NCBI GenBank assembly: GCA_039818985.1
Contig: JBCBSU010000001.1
Coordinates: forward strand, 1,452,367 to 1,516,366
Length of the DNA stretch: 64,000 nt
From: Pseudomonadota bacterium
GTDB lineage: Bacteria; Pseudomonadota; Alphaproteobacteria; Sphingomonadales; Sphingomonadaceae
Reading direction: 5' to 3'
The notes below the pieces were generated by a model. The model made no database searches. It was not told the origin of the DNA and worked only from the letters and a program-made list of their open reading frames with translations. The translations under genes were made by a program, and so were the position numbers. Below, piece by piece: positions 16,751 to 28,630 of this stretch. Position 1 is the first letter of the stretch; each line of letters opens with the position of its first letter.

Positions 16751-18493
16751 CTACAGCGCTTGCAGCTGTTGGGTAAGCGCCGCCATCTGCTCGCGCAGAC
16801 CAGCCGATTGGACCGCCAGCGCGTCGGAGGTCCTGGCCAGCAATTCTGCATTTGCAAAGCTCTGGTCCGAACCCGATTTCAGTGCCTCCATATTGGTCAC
16901 AACCTGGCGTGAGCTGACCAGCACGTCGTTGACGGCATGAAATATGTCATTTGATGCCTCCGCCTGTTCAGCCACCGAATACTCGATATTTTTCGCATTG
17001 GACTGGACTGTTTCTATCTGTGCATCAACCCCGGAGACCATGGCGCTCAGCCTGGCTGCAAGCTGATCGATATCGGATAGCTGGCCTTCGACTGAAGCCG
17101 CAGACTGTTGAGTCTGTGTCGCCAGCGACTTCACTTCCTGCGCCACCACCGCAAAGCCGCGCCCGGCTTCTCCGGCGCGTGCCGCTTCTATGGTGGCATT
17201 GAGCGCCAGCAAGTTGGTCTTTTTGGCAATATCGCCAATCAGTGCCAGGATCTGTGATATCTCCTTCGCCGCTTCGGAAAGCTCCTGCGAGAATATCATG
17301 CACTCGCGGCTTTCTTTGCGCACGGTCTCAATAGTGCGATAGCTGTTTTCTGCATTGGACCGGACAACTGACATGCCAGACTGCAAGGTCATGCCGCGCT
17401 GGTCGATGCGCTGGATAGATTCGCTGGTCTGCACCGCATGACTGGCGACAAAGGCGCATTCATCCCGCACCGTTTCAGCCGAGCCAGTCATGTCTGTGAC
17501 AACAGCGCGCATGGTATTGGCAGTTGCCGCCATTTTCTCGGTCATCTCCACCAGCTCAACCTCATAGGCGGCCATGATGGCGTGCATTCTCTCCGCCCTT
17601 TGCGCGCGCTCGACCTGACGTTCCTGCTGCTCCTCGACCAGCTTGCGGTCCAGGCGGTTGCGTTCCTTTTCCGCCTGCAAGGCCTTGCGAGCCTGCCGGT
17701 GTGACTTCAGGATGGAACGCGAGATGGTGCCGATCTCGTCCTTTCTGCGCAGCCCCAGCATGGAAACACCATCCACCCCGGCTTCTTCGGAAAGCGCAAA
17801 TTTGGCCATTTGCTGCAATGGCAGGGTCAGATGATGTTTGCTGACCCAGATGCACCACCAGGCAAATGCGATGGCAGCGACGATGACGATACCGGTCAGG
17901 CTGTAAATGAAGATATAGGCAAATGACAAAATCCGCATGTCAGCAGCAGTCGCCTGCCGCATCGCAGCATTGAACCGGTTCACCGCAGACCAGAGAGGTT
18001 CAAAATCCTGGTGCAATCCACTGGTCTTGAGAAACTCTATGCTTTCGACATCGTTTTGCTGCAGCGTGGCGCGCAGCTTGTTGCGCAGCGCATCTGCCTT
18101 GATGCGCGCAGTCTGCAACTCGTTGTAATGGCGCCCGGCCGAGTATGGCACCTCTATCTGTTCCAGCAGAGCCCAGTGATTATCGGCGCGCCGCTGCAAC
18201 ATGTTCAGTGCGCTGACACCGCTGGATGGTGGCATCACATTGCTCTCCACCTTGCTTTCTACCGTCAGGATTTCACGATAGTCCTCGACAAGATCCTGCA
18301 TCACATGGGCAAGAACCAGTCGTTCAGCAGCCAGTATCTGGTTATAATATTGCGATATCGCGACCGTCATCGCGGCCAAGAATGCCAACAGCCCAATCAA
18401 GCCGATCATCACCGACAGGCCAAATTGCACCTTGGTTCTGATTGGCGACTGGGCAAGCCGTTCCGCCAGATCGAAAACGCGTTTCTTGAGCAC
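16751..18493 (-). CDS. Methyl-accepting chemotaxis protein
   Basis: 580 residues. TM1 (about 24-46) is followed by a periplasmic four-helix-type sensor region (about 50-185), TM2 (about 187-213), a HAMP segment and a cytoplasmic signalling coiled coil. The hairpin tip with [20 protein letters not shown] and [10 protein letters not shown] is intact and should bind CheW/CheA. The ligand is unknown. No che genes are nearby, so the receptor is an orphan here. Upstream, the minus strand contains TTAACCAT (18577-18570), a CtrA-type half-site; CtrA control of motility genes is known in alphaproteobacteria, but here it is only suggested. Confidence 0.92.
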   Translation of the reverse strand: MLKKRVFDLAERLAQSPIRTKVQFGLSVMIGLIGLLAFLAAMTVAISQYYNQILAAERLVLAHVMQDLVEDYREILTVESKVESNVMPPSSGVSALNMLQRRADNHWALLEQIEVPYSAGRHYNELQTARIKADALRNKLRATLQQNDVESIEFLKTSGLHQDFEPLWSAVNRFNAAMRQATAADMRILSFAYIFIYSLTGIVIVAAIAFAWWCIWVSKHHLTLPLQQMAKFALSEEAGVDGVSMLGLRRKDEIGTISRSILKSHRQARKALQAEKERNRLDRKLVEEQQERQVERAQRAERMHAIMAAYEVELVEMTEKMAATANTMRAVVTDMTGSAETVRDECAFVASHAVQTSESIQRIDQRGMTLQSGMSVVRSNAENSYRTIETVRKESRECMIFSQELSEAAKEISQILALIGDIAKKTNLLALNATIEAARAGEAGRGFAVVAQEVKSLATQTQQSAASVEGQLSDIDQLAARLSAMVSGVDAQIETVQSNAKNIEYSVAEQAEASNDIFHAVNDVLVSSRQVVTNMEALKSGSDQSFANAELLARTSDALAVQSAGLREQMAALTQQLQAL

Positions 18494-18789
18494 CGCAAAA
18501 CAGCCTTTGGACAGAGCGAACGGAACTATCCCCTTCGCTTGGTTGTGGCTAAATCAGGATCGCAAAAATATGGTTAATACATATTAGAAAAGCTGCAAAA
18601 ACAGTCATCGACGAATATGGATCATTGGGCGGAAAAGAGCAGAATCGCCAACATGCCGGTCACCTGTCTTGCAAAGGGCAAAGAGGGATGCTAGCAGCCG
18701 CGCCAGATCACGCAGATGCGGCGCTTTTGCGAAAGTGCGCAGCATGTATTTACGGTCGTTATCGGCCAGTTTTCAGGGAAAGCAACACC
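18494..18789. other. Divergent promoter region between the chemoreceptor gene and atpH
   Basis: This stretch of about 296 bases holds no recognisable gene. The side next to the chemoreceptor is AT-rich and includes TTAACCAT on the minus strand (18577-18570). Toward atpH, CTTGCAAAG followed about 17 bases later by TAGCAG (about 18668-18697) is a possible but weak promoter for the atp operon. Plus-strand reading open from 18625 is in frame with atpH, but the sequence before GTG 18790 does not resemble any delta subunit. Confidence 0.4.
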
Positions 18790-19359
18790 GTGGAGCATTC
18801 CAGCGGCATTCAGGCCAGTCTTTCAGGACGCTATGCAAGCGCGCTGTTCGCGCTGGCACACGAGGAAAAAAAGATTCCGGTGGTCGAGAAAGACCTCTCA
18901 GCACTTGCCAGTCTCGTCTCAGAAAATTCTGATAATTATAGTGAAACGCTGGACAGTCTGCTGACCTCACAGGTGATTGGCCGCAGCGCCGCCAAGGCGG
19001 CGATGGCCGGACTTGCCGAATCGATGAAACTCAATGCCCTGACCGCCAATTTCCTCGGCGTTCTTGCTGAAAATGGCAGGTTGGCCGAACTGTCAGCAAT
19101 GATTCGCGCTTTTCACGGCCTCGCCGCAGATCATCGCGGTGAAGTCACGGCCGAAGTTACCAGCGCCTATCCGCTGACCCAGACGCAGCGCGATGCGATT
19201 GCCAAAAATCTCAAAAGCCGCGCTGGCCGAGAAGTCATTATTTCCGAACATGTCGATCCCGATATCCTCGGCGGACTGATTGTCCGTATGGGAAGCCAGA
19301 TGATCGACGGTAGCATCAAAACGCGTCTCAATACGCTGTCCCAGGCGATGAAAGGCTAA
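18790..19359 (+). CDS. atpH: ATP synthase F1 delta subunit
   Basis: 189 residues when started at GTG 18790, which has AGGGAA nine bases upstream and gives the normal delta length. The protein has SGRYASALFALA at the N-terminus and DPDILGGLIVRMGSQMIDGSI near the C-terminus, both characteristic. Delta links the F1 head to the peripheral b stalk on the cytoplasmic side of the inner membrane. It is the first gene of atpH-A-G-(x)-D-type F1 operon; the Fo genes are not here, which is the usual split in alphaproteobacteria. atpA follows after 6 bases. Confidence 0.93.
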   Translation: MEHSSGIQASLSGRYASALFALAHEEKKIPVVEKDLSALASLVSENSDNYSETLDSLLTSQVIGRSAAKAAMAGLAESMKLNALTANFLGVLAENGRLAELSAMIRAFHGLAADHRGEVTAEVTSAYPLTQTQRDAIAKNLKSRAGREVIISEHVDPDILGGLIVRMGSQMIDGSIKTRLNTLSQAMKG

Positions 19360-20895
<1,536 letters not shown>

Positions 20896-20909
20896 GACTA
20901 TTTATTCCC

Positions 20910-20990
20910 CGTTCGCCCTGAGCTTGTCGAAGGGCCGCACTTCTTCTGCAGAAGTAAAGAACGGGGCTTCGACAGGCTCAGCCCGAACGG
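20910..20990. repeat. Intergenic palindromic repeat, type 3 (CCGTTCGCCCTGAGCTTGTCG family) inside the atp operon
   Basis: The left arm (20910-20932) and right arm (20967-20990) are near-perfect inverted copies with core GAGCTTGTCGAAG / CTTCGACAGGCTC. The spacer itself contains the palindrome TTCTGCAGAA. The element occupies nearly the whole atpA-atpG gap (110 bases). This repeat type is widespread in sphingomonads and other alpha- and betaproteobacteria. There is no U-run, so it is not a simple terminator. Confidence 0.88.
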
Positions 20991-21005
20991 AAATTTGAGA
21001 GAATA

Positions 21006-21875
21006 ATGGCCAGTCTTAAAGAACTGAAAAACCGGATCGGGTCAGTTAAATCGACCCAGAAGATCACCAAGGCCAAGCAGATGGTCGCCGCAGCCAAGCT
21101 GCGCCGTGCCCAGGCGGCAGCCGAGGCTGCACGCCCCTATTCCGAGCGTCTGGCTGACGTCATGGCGTCGCTCGCCGGCAAAGTTTCGGGCGACAGCGCA
21201 CCGAAGCTGCTTGCCGGCACTGGCGCCGACCAGCGTCACCTGCTGGTGGTGGTCAACACCGATAAGGGTCTGTGCGGTGGCCTTAATTCCAATATTGTCC
21301 GCGCCGCCATCGCCAAGGCCCGCGAGCTTGAGCAAGACGGTAAAGACGTCAGCTTCTACCTCGTCGGCAAAAAGGGCCGCGCACCGATCAAGCGCGTCTA
21401 TGACAGCAAGATCAGCACCCATTATGATACGTCCAAAGTCCGCAACCCGGGCTTTGACGAGGCGACCGAGATTGCCGACGAGCTGGTCACGATGTTTGGC
21501 GAAGGCAAATATGACATTGCCCATCTGATCTATCCGGTGTTCAAATCGGCGCTGGTGCAGGACCCGACGGCACAGCAGCTTATTCCCGTCCCTGCCCCCG
21601 ATAACGACGAGCAGAGCGGCGCCGTGGTCGAATATGAGCCGGGTGAAGAGGAAATTCTCGAGGAATTGCTGCCGCGCTATGTCAAGACCCAGCTGTTCGG
21701 CGCGCTGCTCGAGCGCGAAGCCTCGGAACAGGGGGCGTCGATGACCGCGATGGACAATGCGACACGCAATGCCGGCGACCTGATCAACCGCCTCACCATC
21801 GAATATAACCGCAGCCGCCAGGCCGCGATTACCACTGAACTTGTCGAAATCATTTCGGGCGCGGAAGCGCTTTAA
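21006..21875 (+). CDS. atpG: ATP synthase F1 gamma subunit
   Basis: 289 residues. Gamma is the central rotor shaft of F1. The N-terminal helix [20 protein letters not shown] and the C-terminal [19 protein letters not shown] helix, which together form the coiled-coil shaft, are present, with [15 protein letters not shown] in the Rossmann-like domain. It follows atpA across a palindromic repeat; atpD starts 22 bases after its stop. Nothing is missing relative to the family. Confidence 0.98.
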   Translation: MASLKELKNRIGSVKSTQKITKAKQMVAAAKLRRAQAAAEAARPYSERLADVMASLAGKVSGDSAPKLLAGTGADQRHLLVVVNTDKGLCGGLNSNIVRAAIAKARELEQDGKDVSFYLVGKKGRAPIKRVYDSKISTHYDTSKVRNPGFDEATEIADELVTMFGEGKYDIAHLIYPVFKSALVQDPTAQQLIPVPAPDNDEQSGAVVEYEPGEEEILEELLPRYVKTQLFGALLEREASEQGASMTAMDNATRNAGDLINRLTIEYNRSRQAAITTELVEIISGAEAL

Positions 21876-21879
21876 ATAA

Positions 21880-23343
<1,464 letters not shown>

Positions 23344-23357
23344 TCGCCGCGCATTTC

Positions 23358-23837
23358 ATGAACGCAAAGGCGCTGCAACAGGGACGTATCGACACCCTGT
23401 TGCGGCGCCTTTTGCAATGCGGCATTGTGGTTTTTCTGGTGATCTCAGCCTTTGATATTCACCATTATCGTGTCGAGCATTGGCAGAATTTCCGCGCTGA
23501 TTTCGAGACACTCGCCGCCAGCCAGTTCGGACAGAGTTTTGACGGCTGGTGGCTCTATGCAGTGGCGTTTCCCTTTGTTGCGACCAATTTCGCCTGCATG
23601 GTGCTGATGCTCATGGGACGGCGCAATCTGCACTGGCCGTATGCTATTTCGGCGATTGTGATGGCGGTAATGCCCTTTGTCGGATGGCAGACCGCTATCT
23701 ACCGCAGCGTCTGGCCAGATACCCTTACTCTGCTGGGCTATGGCATTGGCGGCATGATTTTCGCAATCGTATTTTTTCGCTTGGATAGCGCTTCGCAAGC
23801 GCTTATGGCTCCGGCCAACAGAGAGACACAGGAATAA
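23358..23837 (+). CDS. Four-helix membrane protein inserted between atpD and atpC
   Basis: 159 residues, not recognised. Four hydrophobic helices are predicted by eye (about 18-33, 64-87, 93-113, 121-141), with an aromatic-rich loop (HHYRVEHWQNFRADFE) between the first two. It has no signal peptide motif. It lies 14 bases after atpD and 4 bases before atpC in the same direction, so it must share the ATP synthase transcript. Base composition matches the operon. No clear Shine-Dalgarno precedes ATG 23358, so translation may depend on coupling. A role in ATP synthase assembly or just hitch-hiking cannot be told apart. Confidence 0.75.
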   Translation: MNAKALQQGRIDTLLRRLLQCGIVVFLVISAFDIHHYRVEHWQNFRADFETLAASQFGQSFDGWWLYAVAFPFVATNFACMVLMLMGRRNLHWPYAISAIVMAVMPFVGWQTAIYRSVWPDTLTLLGYGIGGMIFAIVFFRLDSASQALMAPANRETQE

Positions 23838-23840
23838 GTC

Positions 23841-24098
23841 ATGGCACTGCATTTTGAACTCGTAACCCCGGAAAAGCTGATCCGCTCTGAAGATGTGCAC
23901 ATGGTGCAGGTGCCGGGCAGTGAAGGCGATTTCGGTGTCCTCGAAGGCCATGCCCCGTTCATGTCGACAATCCGCAATGGCGAAGTCGCCATCTTCCGCA
24001 GCGAGAATGGCGAGCCGGAAATGATTGCCATTGAAGGCGGCTTTGCCGAGGTCAATGACAAGGGCCTGACCATCTTGGCCGAGCGCGTTACTGCCTGA
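23841..24098 (+). CDS. atpC: ATP synthase F1 epsilon subunit, short form
   Basis: 85 residues: only the N-terminal beta-sandwich domain ([51 protein letters not shown]). The C-terminal two-helix domain of longer epsilon subunits (about 50 residues), which inhibits ATP hydrolysis, is absent. The stop is clean and the alphaproteobacterial short form is a known variant, so this is not a truncation artefact. AGGAATAAGTC precedes ATG 23841. The 3' end overlaps the convergent GT-C-like gene by 11 bases. Confidence 0.93.
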   Translation: MALHFELVTPEKLIRSEDVHMVQVPGSEGDFGVLEGHAPFMSTIRNGEVAIFRSENGEPEMIAIEGGFAEVNDKGLTILAERVTA

Positions 24099-25848
24099 GC
24101 GACACCGTACAGCTCAGCGCATCTGCACGGGCGATAAGCGGCGCCATATAGCTGCTCGCTTCCCGGTTGCCCCAGTTGAATTTGCGCATCAGTGCGCCAT
24201 ATTCGGCCACCGTCATGAAGCTGACGGTATAGCGCTGACAAAGCCGGTCAATATCGTCAGGCTCCAGCGTTGAACCACGCAGCCGCAGCGGACGGTTTGC
24301 CAGATATGGGTCGTTGGTGACCAGATCCACGGCGAATGGACCGGCATCATCATCGATAATCAACAGATCGACATTCTGACGATCGAGCCGTTCACTGAGA
24401 TCGGCAAACACACCGGATAGCGAAGAGGCCTGCCAGAGATACCAGGGGATAATGGCCAGCGCAGTAAAGGCCGTAGCGATACGCCACTGGGTCTGTGACA
24501 ACAGGTTGCGCGCGCGCAACTCAACCCAGCCCAGTGTCGCGAGCAGAACCGCTACGCCCATGAGCCCATGCATATAGCGATAGCCCCAGCCATGCCCCTG
24601 ATAGGGTCGCAGCAGCAATTTCACCATGATGGTGGTGATCAGGACGCCGATAAAGGCCCAATATAACGGTTTGCGTGAGGTCAGCGCTGCCCTTACCCCG
24701 ACCAGCAGCAATGGTAGCATGAGAGCATGTTGCCATGTGAAGAACCGTACCATGTTGGCGCTCTGAACCGCGATATTCTCCCAACTCAGCTCTTCCAGCG
24801 CCCAGCTTAAGCGGGTCAGGAAGAAACTGTCCGTATCACGCGTCACAATGGCCAGTGGTTCGTCGACCATGGCCAGCGGCAATTTCAGCCAGAGCGCCCA
24901 GAGCATGATGATCAGCGCATAGGCACCGGCATAGAAGGCCGCGAGCCACCAGCGGCGTTGCCACAGGATCAGTGCCAGTATCGGACCGGCGAATAGCGGA
25001 TGATAGACCAGTTGATGCAGACCGGTAGCGGCAAGGCCAACCGTGATCGCCGCGACATGGCTGTACCAGCGGTCATGCAGGAACAACCACAGCCAAAGCA
25101 TGTTGAGCCCAAGATGCCCGGCCATGGCATAGCTGGTCATCGACAGCAAAAATATCTGCGCGCTCATCGCATAGAGAAGGACAGCAACCCAATGCGCCTC
25201 GCGATTTTCGGGCCATAGCCGGATAGCAATGCGCCATGTCGCCCACAGCCCGAGAGCGGAAAAGAACGGGCTGCTCCAACTCCCGAACAGCATCTGGAAG
25301 AGTGCATTGACCGGTCGGTAACTGGATAACCAGGCATAGCCGCGCAACGATTCCACGGTGAAGATGACATTCAGGCTGTCATGGGTTTCGCGCCAAAAAT
25401 CAGGTAACCGCGCAATCAGGTCACCATTTGAAAAGATCCGTGCGTCCATCACCGCCATCTGTTCGTCGCGCGAGAAATGATAGCCATGCAGCACCAGCCA
25501 GTGCCCTACCCATCCCAACAGCAACAAGGCACTGCATGACAGCCAGAAACCGGTGTTGCTCAAGCGGAGGGAAGAAAAATCGACGCCAGTCGCCGGACGG
25601 CGGGCCATGGCAAACCATAGCAGGATCAGGGCGCAGGCAATGAACAGATCCTGTCCTTGCAGGAACTGGCGCACCATGATCTCGCTATAGGAAAATGAGC
25701 CGAGCAGCAGCAACGCAACCAGAATATAGGCACTGGTGATGAGCATCTGGCTCCACAGATCGGGCGTTGCGCGGGCAGATGTGTTTTCCGCAACACCGTC
25801 GCTACGCTGTCTTTTACCGATTTGTGCAGATGAAAAGCCTGGAAGCAC
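24088..25848 (-). CDS. Polytopic membrane protein, GT-C glycosyltransferase-like
   Basis: 586 residues with about 11-13 transmembrane helices after a polar N-terminal segment of some 35 residues. The first large extracytoplasmic loop carries [16 protein letters not shown]; an acidic pair in this loop (Arg-Asp-Glu) is a hallmark of GT-C enzymes such as the GT39/ArnT group. The C-terminal region (about 470-586) is soluble. The acceptor and donor are unknown, and the family assignment rests on topology and the loop motif only. The 3' end overlaps atpC by 11 bases in convergent orientation. Confidence 0.6.
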   Translation of the reverse strand: MLPGFSSAQIGKRQRSDGVAENTSARATPDLWSQMLITSAYILVALLLLGSFSYSEIMVRQFLQGQDLFIACALILLWFAMARRPATGVDFSSLRLSNTGFWLSCSALLLLGWVGHWLVLHGYHFSRDEQMAVMDARIFSNGDLIARLPDFWRETHDSLNVIFTVESLRGYAWLSSYRPVNALFQMLFGSWSSPFFSALGLWATWRIAIRLWPENREAHWVAVLLYAMSAQIFLLSMTSYAMAGHLGLNMLWLWLFLHDRWYSHVAAITVGLAATGLHQLVYHPLFAGPILALILWQRRWWLAAFYAGAYALIIMLWALWLKLPLAMVDEPLAIVTRDTDSFFLTRLSWALEELSWENIAVQSANMVRFFTWQHALMLPLLLVGVRAALTSRKPLYWAFIGVLITTIMVKLLLRPYQGHGWGYRYMHGLMGVAVLLATLGWVELRARNLLSQTQWRIATAFTALAIIPWYLWQASSLSGVFADLSERLDRQNVDLLIIDDDAGPFAVDLVTNDPYLANRPLRLRGSTLEPDDIDRLCQRYTVSFMTVAEYGALMRKFNWGNREASSYMAPLIARADALSCTVSLRQ

Positions 25849-25952
25849 GGTGCCACTGCTCTTGGTTACAGATCGCGCAGGTCTAGGCCATCATGGTTAA
25901 TTTAGGGTATAGTCACCCCCTGCCCATGGTCTCGCCTGCTGCACCGGAAGCA

Positions 25953-26975
25953 TCAATTTTTGCTGCGCCACCACAGATACAGTCCGCTAACAATGATCAG
26001 CGCTGCCCCGACCATCGCCTGGAGATCGGGATAATTGCCATAAACGCTGATGCCCAGGGCAAGCGCCACCAGCAGCTGGACATAGACCATCGGCGCCACG
26101 ACAGCGGCGCTGGCACGCATGGTACCAAGATAGATCAGCATATGGCTGAACGAAGCGGTACAGGCGACAACCGTACAGACGATCAACACCCATGTCGGCG
26201 GTAATGACAGGGTAAAACCTTCTAGTTCGGCATAATGCGCAACCAGCGATGCCAATATCAGAAACGGTGCACAAAAGGCAGCCAGCAGGAATTGCATCAG
26301 CAGCACACTGCCGCTGCCCGCAACCTTGCGGTTGAGCATCATCACGCCGGACATGGCCAGCGCGGCCACAAGAGGCAGAGCCGCAGTCCAGCCAAGGCTG
26401 GCAACATTGGGGCGCAAAATCATGATGACGCCAGCAAAAGCGATGATGCTGGCCACCCAGATATAGGGTGCCACCCGCTCCTTGAGCAGCCATGCCGACA
26501 ACAGTGCAGTCAGCGCCGGGTTAATGAATAATATGGCGGTGGCATCGGCTAACGGCATCAGGAAGATGCTGGTGAAAAAAGCCAGTGTCGCCAGAGACAG
26601 CATGAAGCCGCGCGCCAGCTGATAGCCGGCCATCGGCACGGCAAAGCCGGAGATTCCCGACCGTGCAAGCAGCAGACCACCGAGCAACAGCGCGCCCAGG
26701 GTGAAACGCAGCGCCGCCACTGCCGTGCTCGGCCACATGCCGGCGGCAGACTTGATGATCGCATCCCCGAGCGAAAGGCTGGCAAAGCCGGCCAGGGTGA
26801 GCAGCATTGCCGCACCGACACTGTCATGGCCATGGGCATTGCTGGTACCAGAATGCGCCGCCTGGGCCGCACCCGGACGGCTCTCGGTCATTGGTGGCAA
26901 GTTGGAAGAAGGCCGGTTCATGTCGCTGCCCATGACAGAAAAAACCGATAGCGCCAACCCGTTGTGAACGGTCAT
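25953..26975 (-). CDS. EamA/DMT-family transporter
   Basis: Up to 340 residues with ten hydrophobic helices in two repeated EamA halves (about 60-190 and 200-335). The first half begins LTLAGFASLSLGDAIIKSAAG and carries FTSIFLMPLADATAILFINPALTALLSAWLL, typical of drug/metabolite transporters; the longer piece is cited as residues about 140-172. Substrate unknown. The start may be ATG 26975, 26933 or 26921; the first 50 residues are polar and poorly conserved, so a later start is likely. The gene is divergent from cpaF. Confidence 0.85.
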   Translation of the reverse strand: MTVHNGLALSVFSVMGSDMNRPSSNLPPMTESRPGAAQAAHSGTSNAHGHDSVGAAMLLTLAGFASLSLGDAIIKSAAGMWPSTAVAALRFTLGALLLGGLLLARSGISGFAVPMAGYQLARGFMLSLATLAFFTSIFLMPLADATAILFINPALTALLSAWLLKERVAPYIWVASIIAFAGVIMILRPNVASLGWTAALPLVAALAMSGVMMLNRKVAGSGSVLLMQFLLAAFCAPFLILASLVAHYAELEGFTLSLPPTWVLIVCTVVACTASFSHMLIYLGTMRASAAVVAPMVYVQLLVALALGISVYGNYPDLQAMVGAALIIVSGLYLWWRSKN

Positions 26976-27112
26976 CCAAACCAGAGCAATGGCCAGTTCG
27001 GAATCACCGCACCTGCGTTAGGAAAATGTAAAAGTTTCCGGCCTATTTACCTTATCCAACCACCAATAATTGGGCCTGATCAGTCCATCAGAAACATCAT
27101 GGGACGTCGAAT

Positions 27113-28618
27113 ATGAGTGCATTTGGACGGAAAAACGGCATGGGCAATCGCCCACAATTTGGCGTTGCCCGTCCGATGAAGGGTGGCGGACCTGCTGAAC
27201 CGGCAGCGGATGACAAGTCTGAACAGTTCCCGCCTATTGATGAAGCCAAGCTTCCCGGAGCATCGTCAGCGGAATCTCCGGAAGAAAATGATGCCATGTC
27301 GCGGCTCACCGACCGCGCCAACGCGCTCGCCGAGGAAGCGCCGAAACCTGAAGGTTTCGAAGCCTCGGTACACAAGATCAAGGAACAGGTGCTGCCGCGT
27401 CTGCTTGAGCGCGTCGACCCCGAGGCGGCGGCGACGCTGACCAAGGAAGAGCTGTCCGAGGAATTCCGCCCGATCATTCTCGAAGTGCTGGCCGAACTCA
27501 AGCTGACGCTCAACCGGCGCGAACAGTTTGCGCTTGAGAAGGTGTTGATCGACGAGTTGCTCGGCTTCGGTCCGTTGGAAGAGCTGCTCTCTGACCCGGA
27601 TGTATCAGACATCATGGTCAATGGTCCCGAACAGACCTATATCGAAAAAAAGGGCAAGCTGGCCATCGCGCCGATCCAGTTCCGCGATGAGGAGCATCTG
27701 CTGCAGATCGCCCAGCGTATCGTCAACCAGGTCGGCCGCCGTGTCGACCAGACCACACCGCTTGCCGATGCCCGTCTCAAGGATGGCAGCCGTGTCAACG
27801 TCATCATCCCGCCGCTCTCGCTGCGCGGTACCGCCATCTCGATTCGTAAATTCTCCGACAAGCCGATTACCCTCGACATGATGAAGGAATTCGGTTCGAT
27901 GTCGGACAAGATGTGCACCGCGCTGAAGATTGCCGGGGCATGTCGGATGAATGTGGTAATCTCGGGCGGTACGGGTTCGGGTAAAACCACCATGCTCAAC
28001 GCGCTGTCGAAAATGATCGATCCGGGTGAGCGTGTCCTGACCATCGAGGATGCTGCCGAGCTTCGTCTGCAGCAACCGCACTGGCTGCCTCTGGAAACGC
28101 GTCCGCCCAACCTTGAAGGCAAAGGCGCGATTACCATCGGAGACCTTGTGAAAAACGCCCTGCGTATGCGCCCCGACCGCATCATCCTGGGTGAGATTCG
28201 TGGTGCCGAGTGTTTCGACCTGCTGGCCGCGATGAACACCGGCCATGACGGCTCCATGTGTACACTCCACGCCAACAACCCGCGAGAGTGTCTGGGCCGT
28301 ATGGAGAATATGATCATGATGGGCGACATCAAGATCCCGAAAGAGGCCATCAGCCGCCAGATTGCCGAATCGGTGGACCTGATTGTTCAGGTCAAGCGAC
28401 TGCGCGACGGTTCGCGTCGCACCACCAACATTACCGAAGTGATCGGCATGGAAGGCGATGTCATCGTCACTCAGGAGTTGTTCAAATTCGAATATCTCGA
28501 CGAAAGCGCCGACGGCAAGATCATGGGCGAATATCGCTCGACGGGCCTGCGCCCCTATACGCTGGAAAAAGCGCGCCAGTTCGGCTTCGATCAGCCGTTC
28601 CTCGAAGCCTGTCTCTGA
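27113..28618 (+). CDS. cpaF: CpaF/TadA-type pilus assembly ATPase
   Basis: 501 residues. A hexameric type II/IV secretion ATPase that powers Tad/Flp pilus assembly at the inner membrane. A disordered Gly/Pro-rich N-terminus (1-80) precedes the N-terminal domain (EVLAELKLTLNRREQF; LLGFGPLEELL). Walker A GGTGSGKTT spans 285-293 with Lys291; the Asp box (TIEDAAELRLQQPHW), Walker B (RPDRIILGEIRGAECFDLL) and His box (GHDGSMCTLHANNPRE) follow. No other cpa/tad gene lies within the window, so the ATPase is isolated from its usual cluster. Confidence 0.95.
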   Translation: MSAFGRKNGMGNRPQFGVARPMKGGGPAEPAADDKSEQFPPIDEAKLPGASSAESPEENDAMSRLTDRANALAEEAPKPEGFEASVHKIKEQVLPRLLERVDPEAAATLTKEELSEEFRPIILEVLAELKLTLNRREQFALEKVLIDELLGFGPLEELLSDPDVSDIMVNGPEQTYIEKKGKLAIAPIQFRDEEHLLQIAQRIVNQVGRRVDQTTPLADARLKDGSRVNVIIPPLSLRGTAISIRKFSDKPITLDMMKEFGSMSDKMCTALKIAGACRMNVVISGGTGSGKTTMLNALSKMIDPGERVLTIEDAAELRLQQPHWLPLETRPPNLEGKGAITIGDLVKNALRMRPDRIILGEIRGAECFDLLAAMNTGHDGSMCTLHANNPRECLGRMENMIMMGDIKIPKEAISRQIAESVDLIVQVKRLRDGSRRTTNITEVIGMEGDVIVTQELFKFEYLDESADGKIMGEYRSTGLRPYTLEKARQFGFDQPFLEACL

Positions 28619-28630
28619 TTGCAGATCAGT

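Noticed and set aside
26976-27112. CtrA site upstream of cpaF (TTAG-N7-TAAA near 27018)
   Set aside because: Too many mismatches to the TTAA-N7-TTAA consensus to claim.
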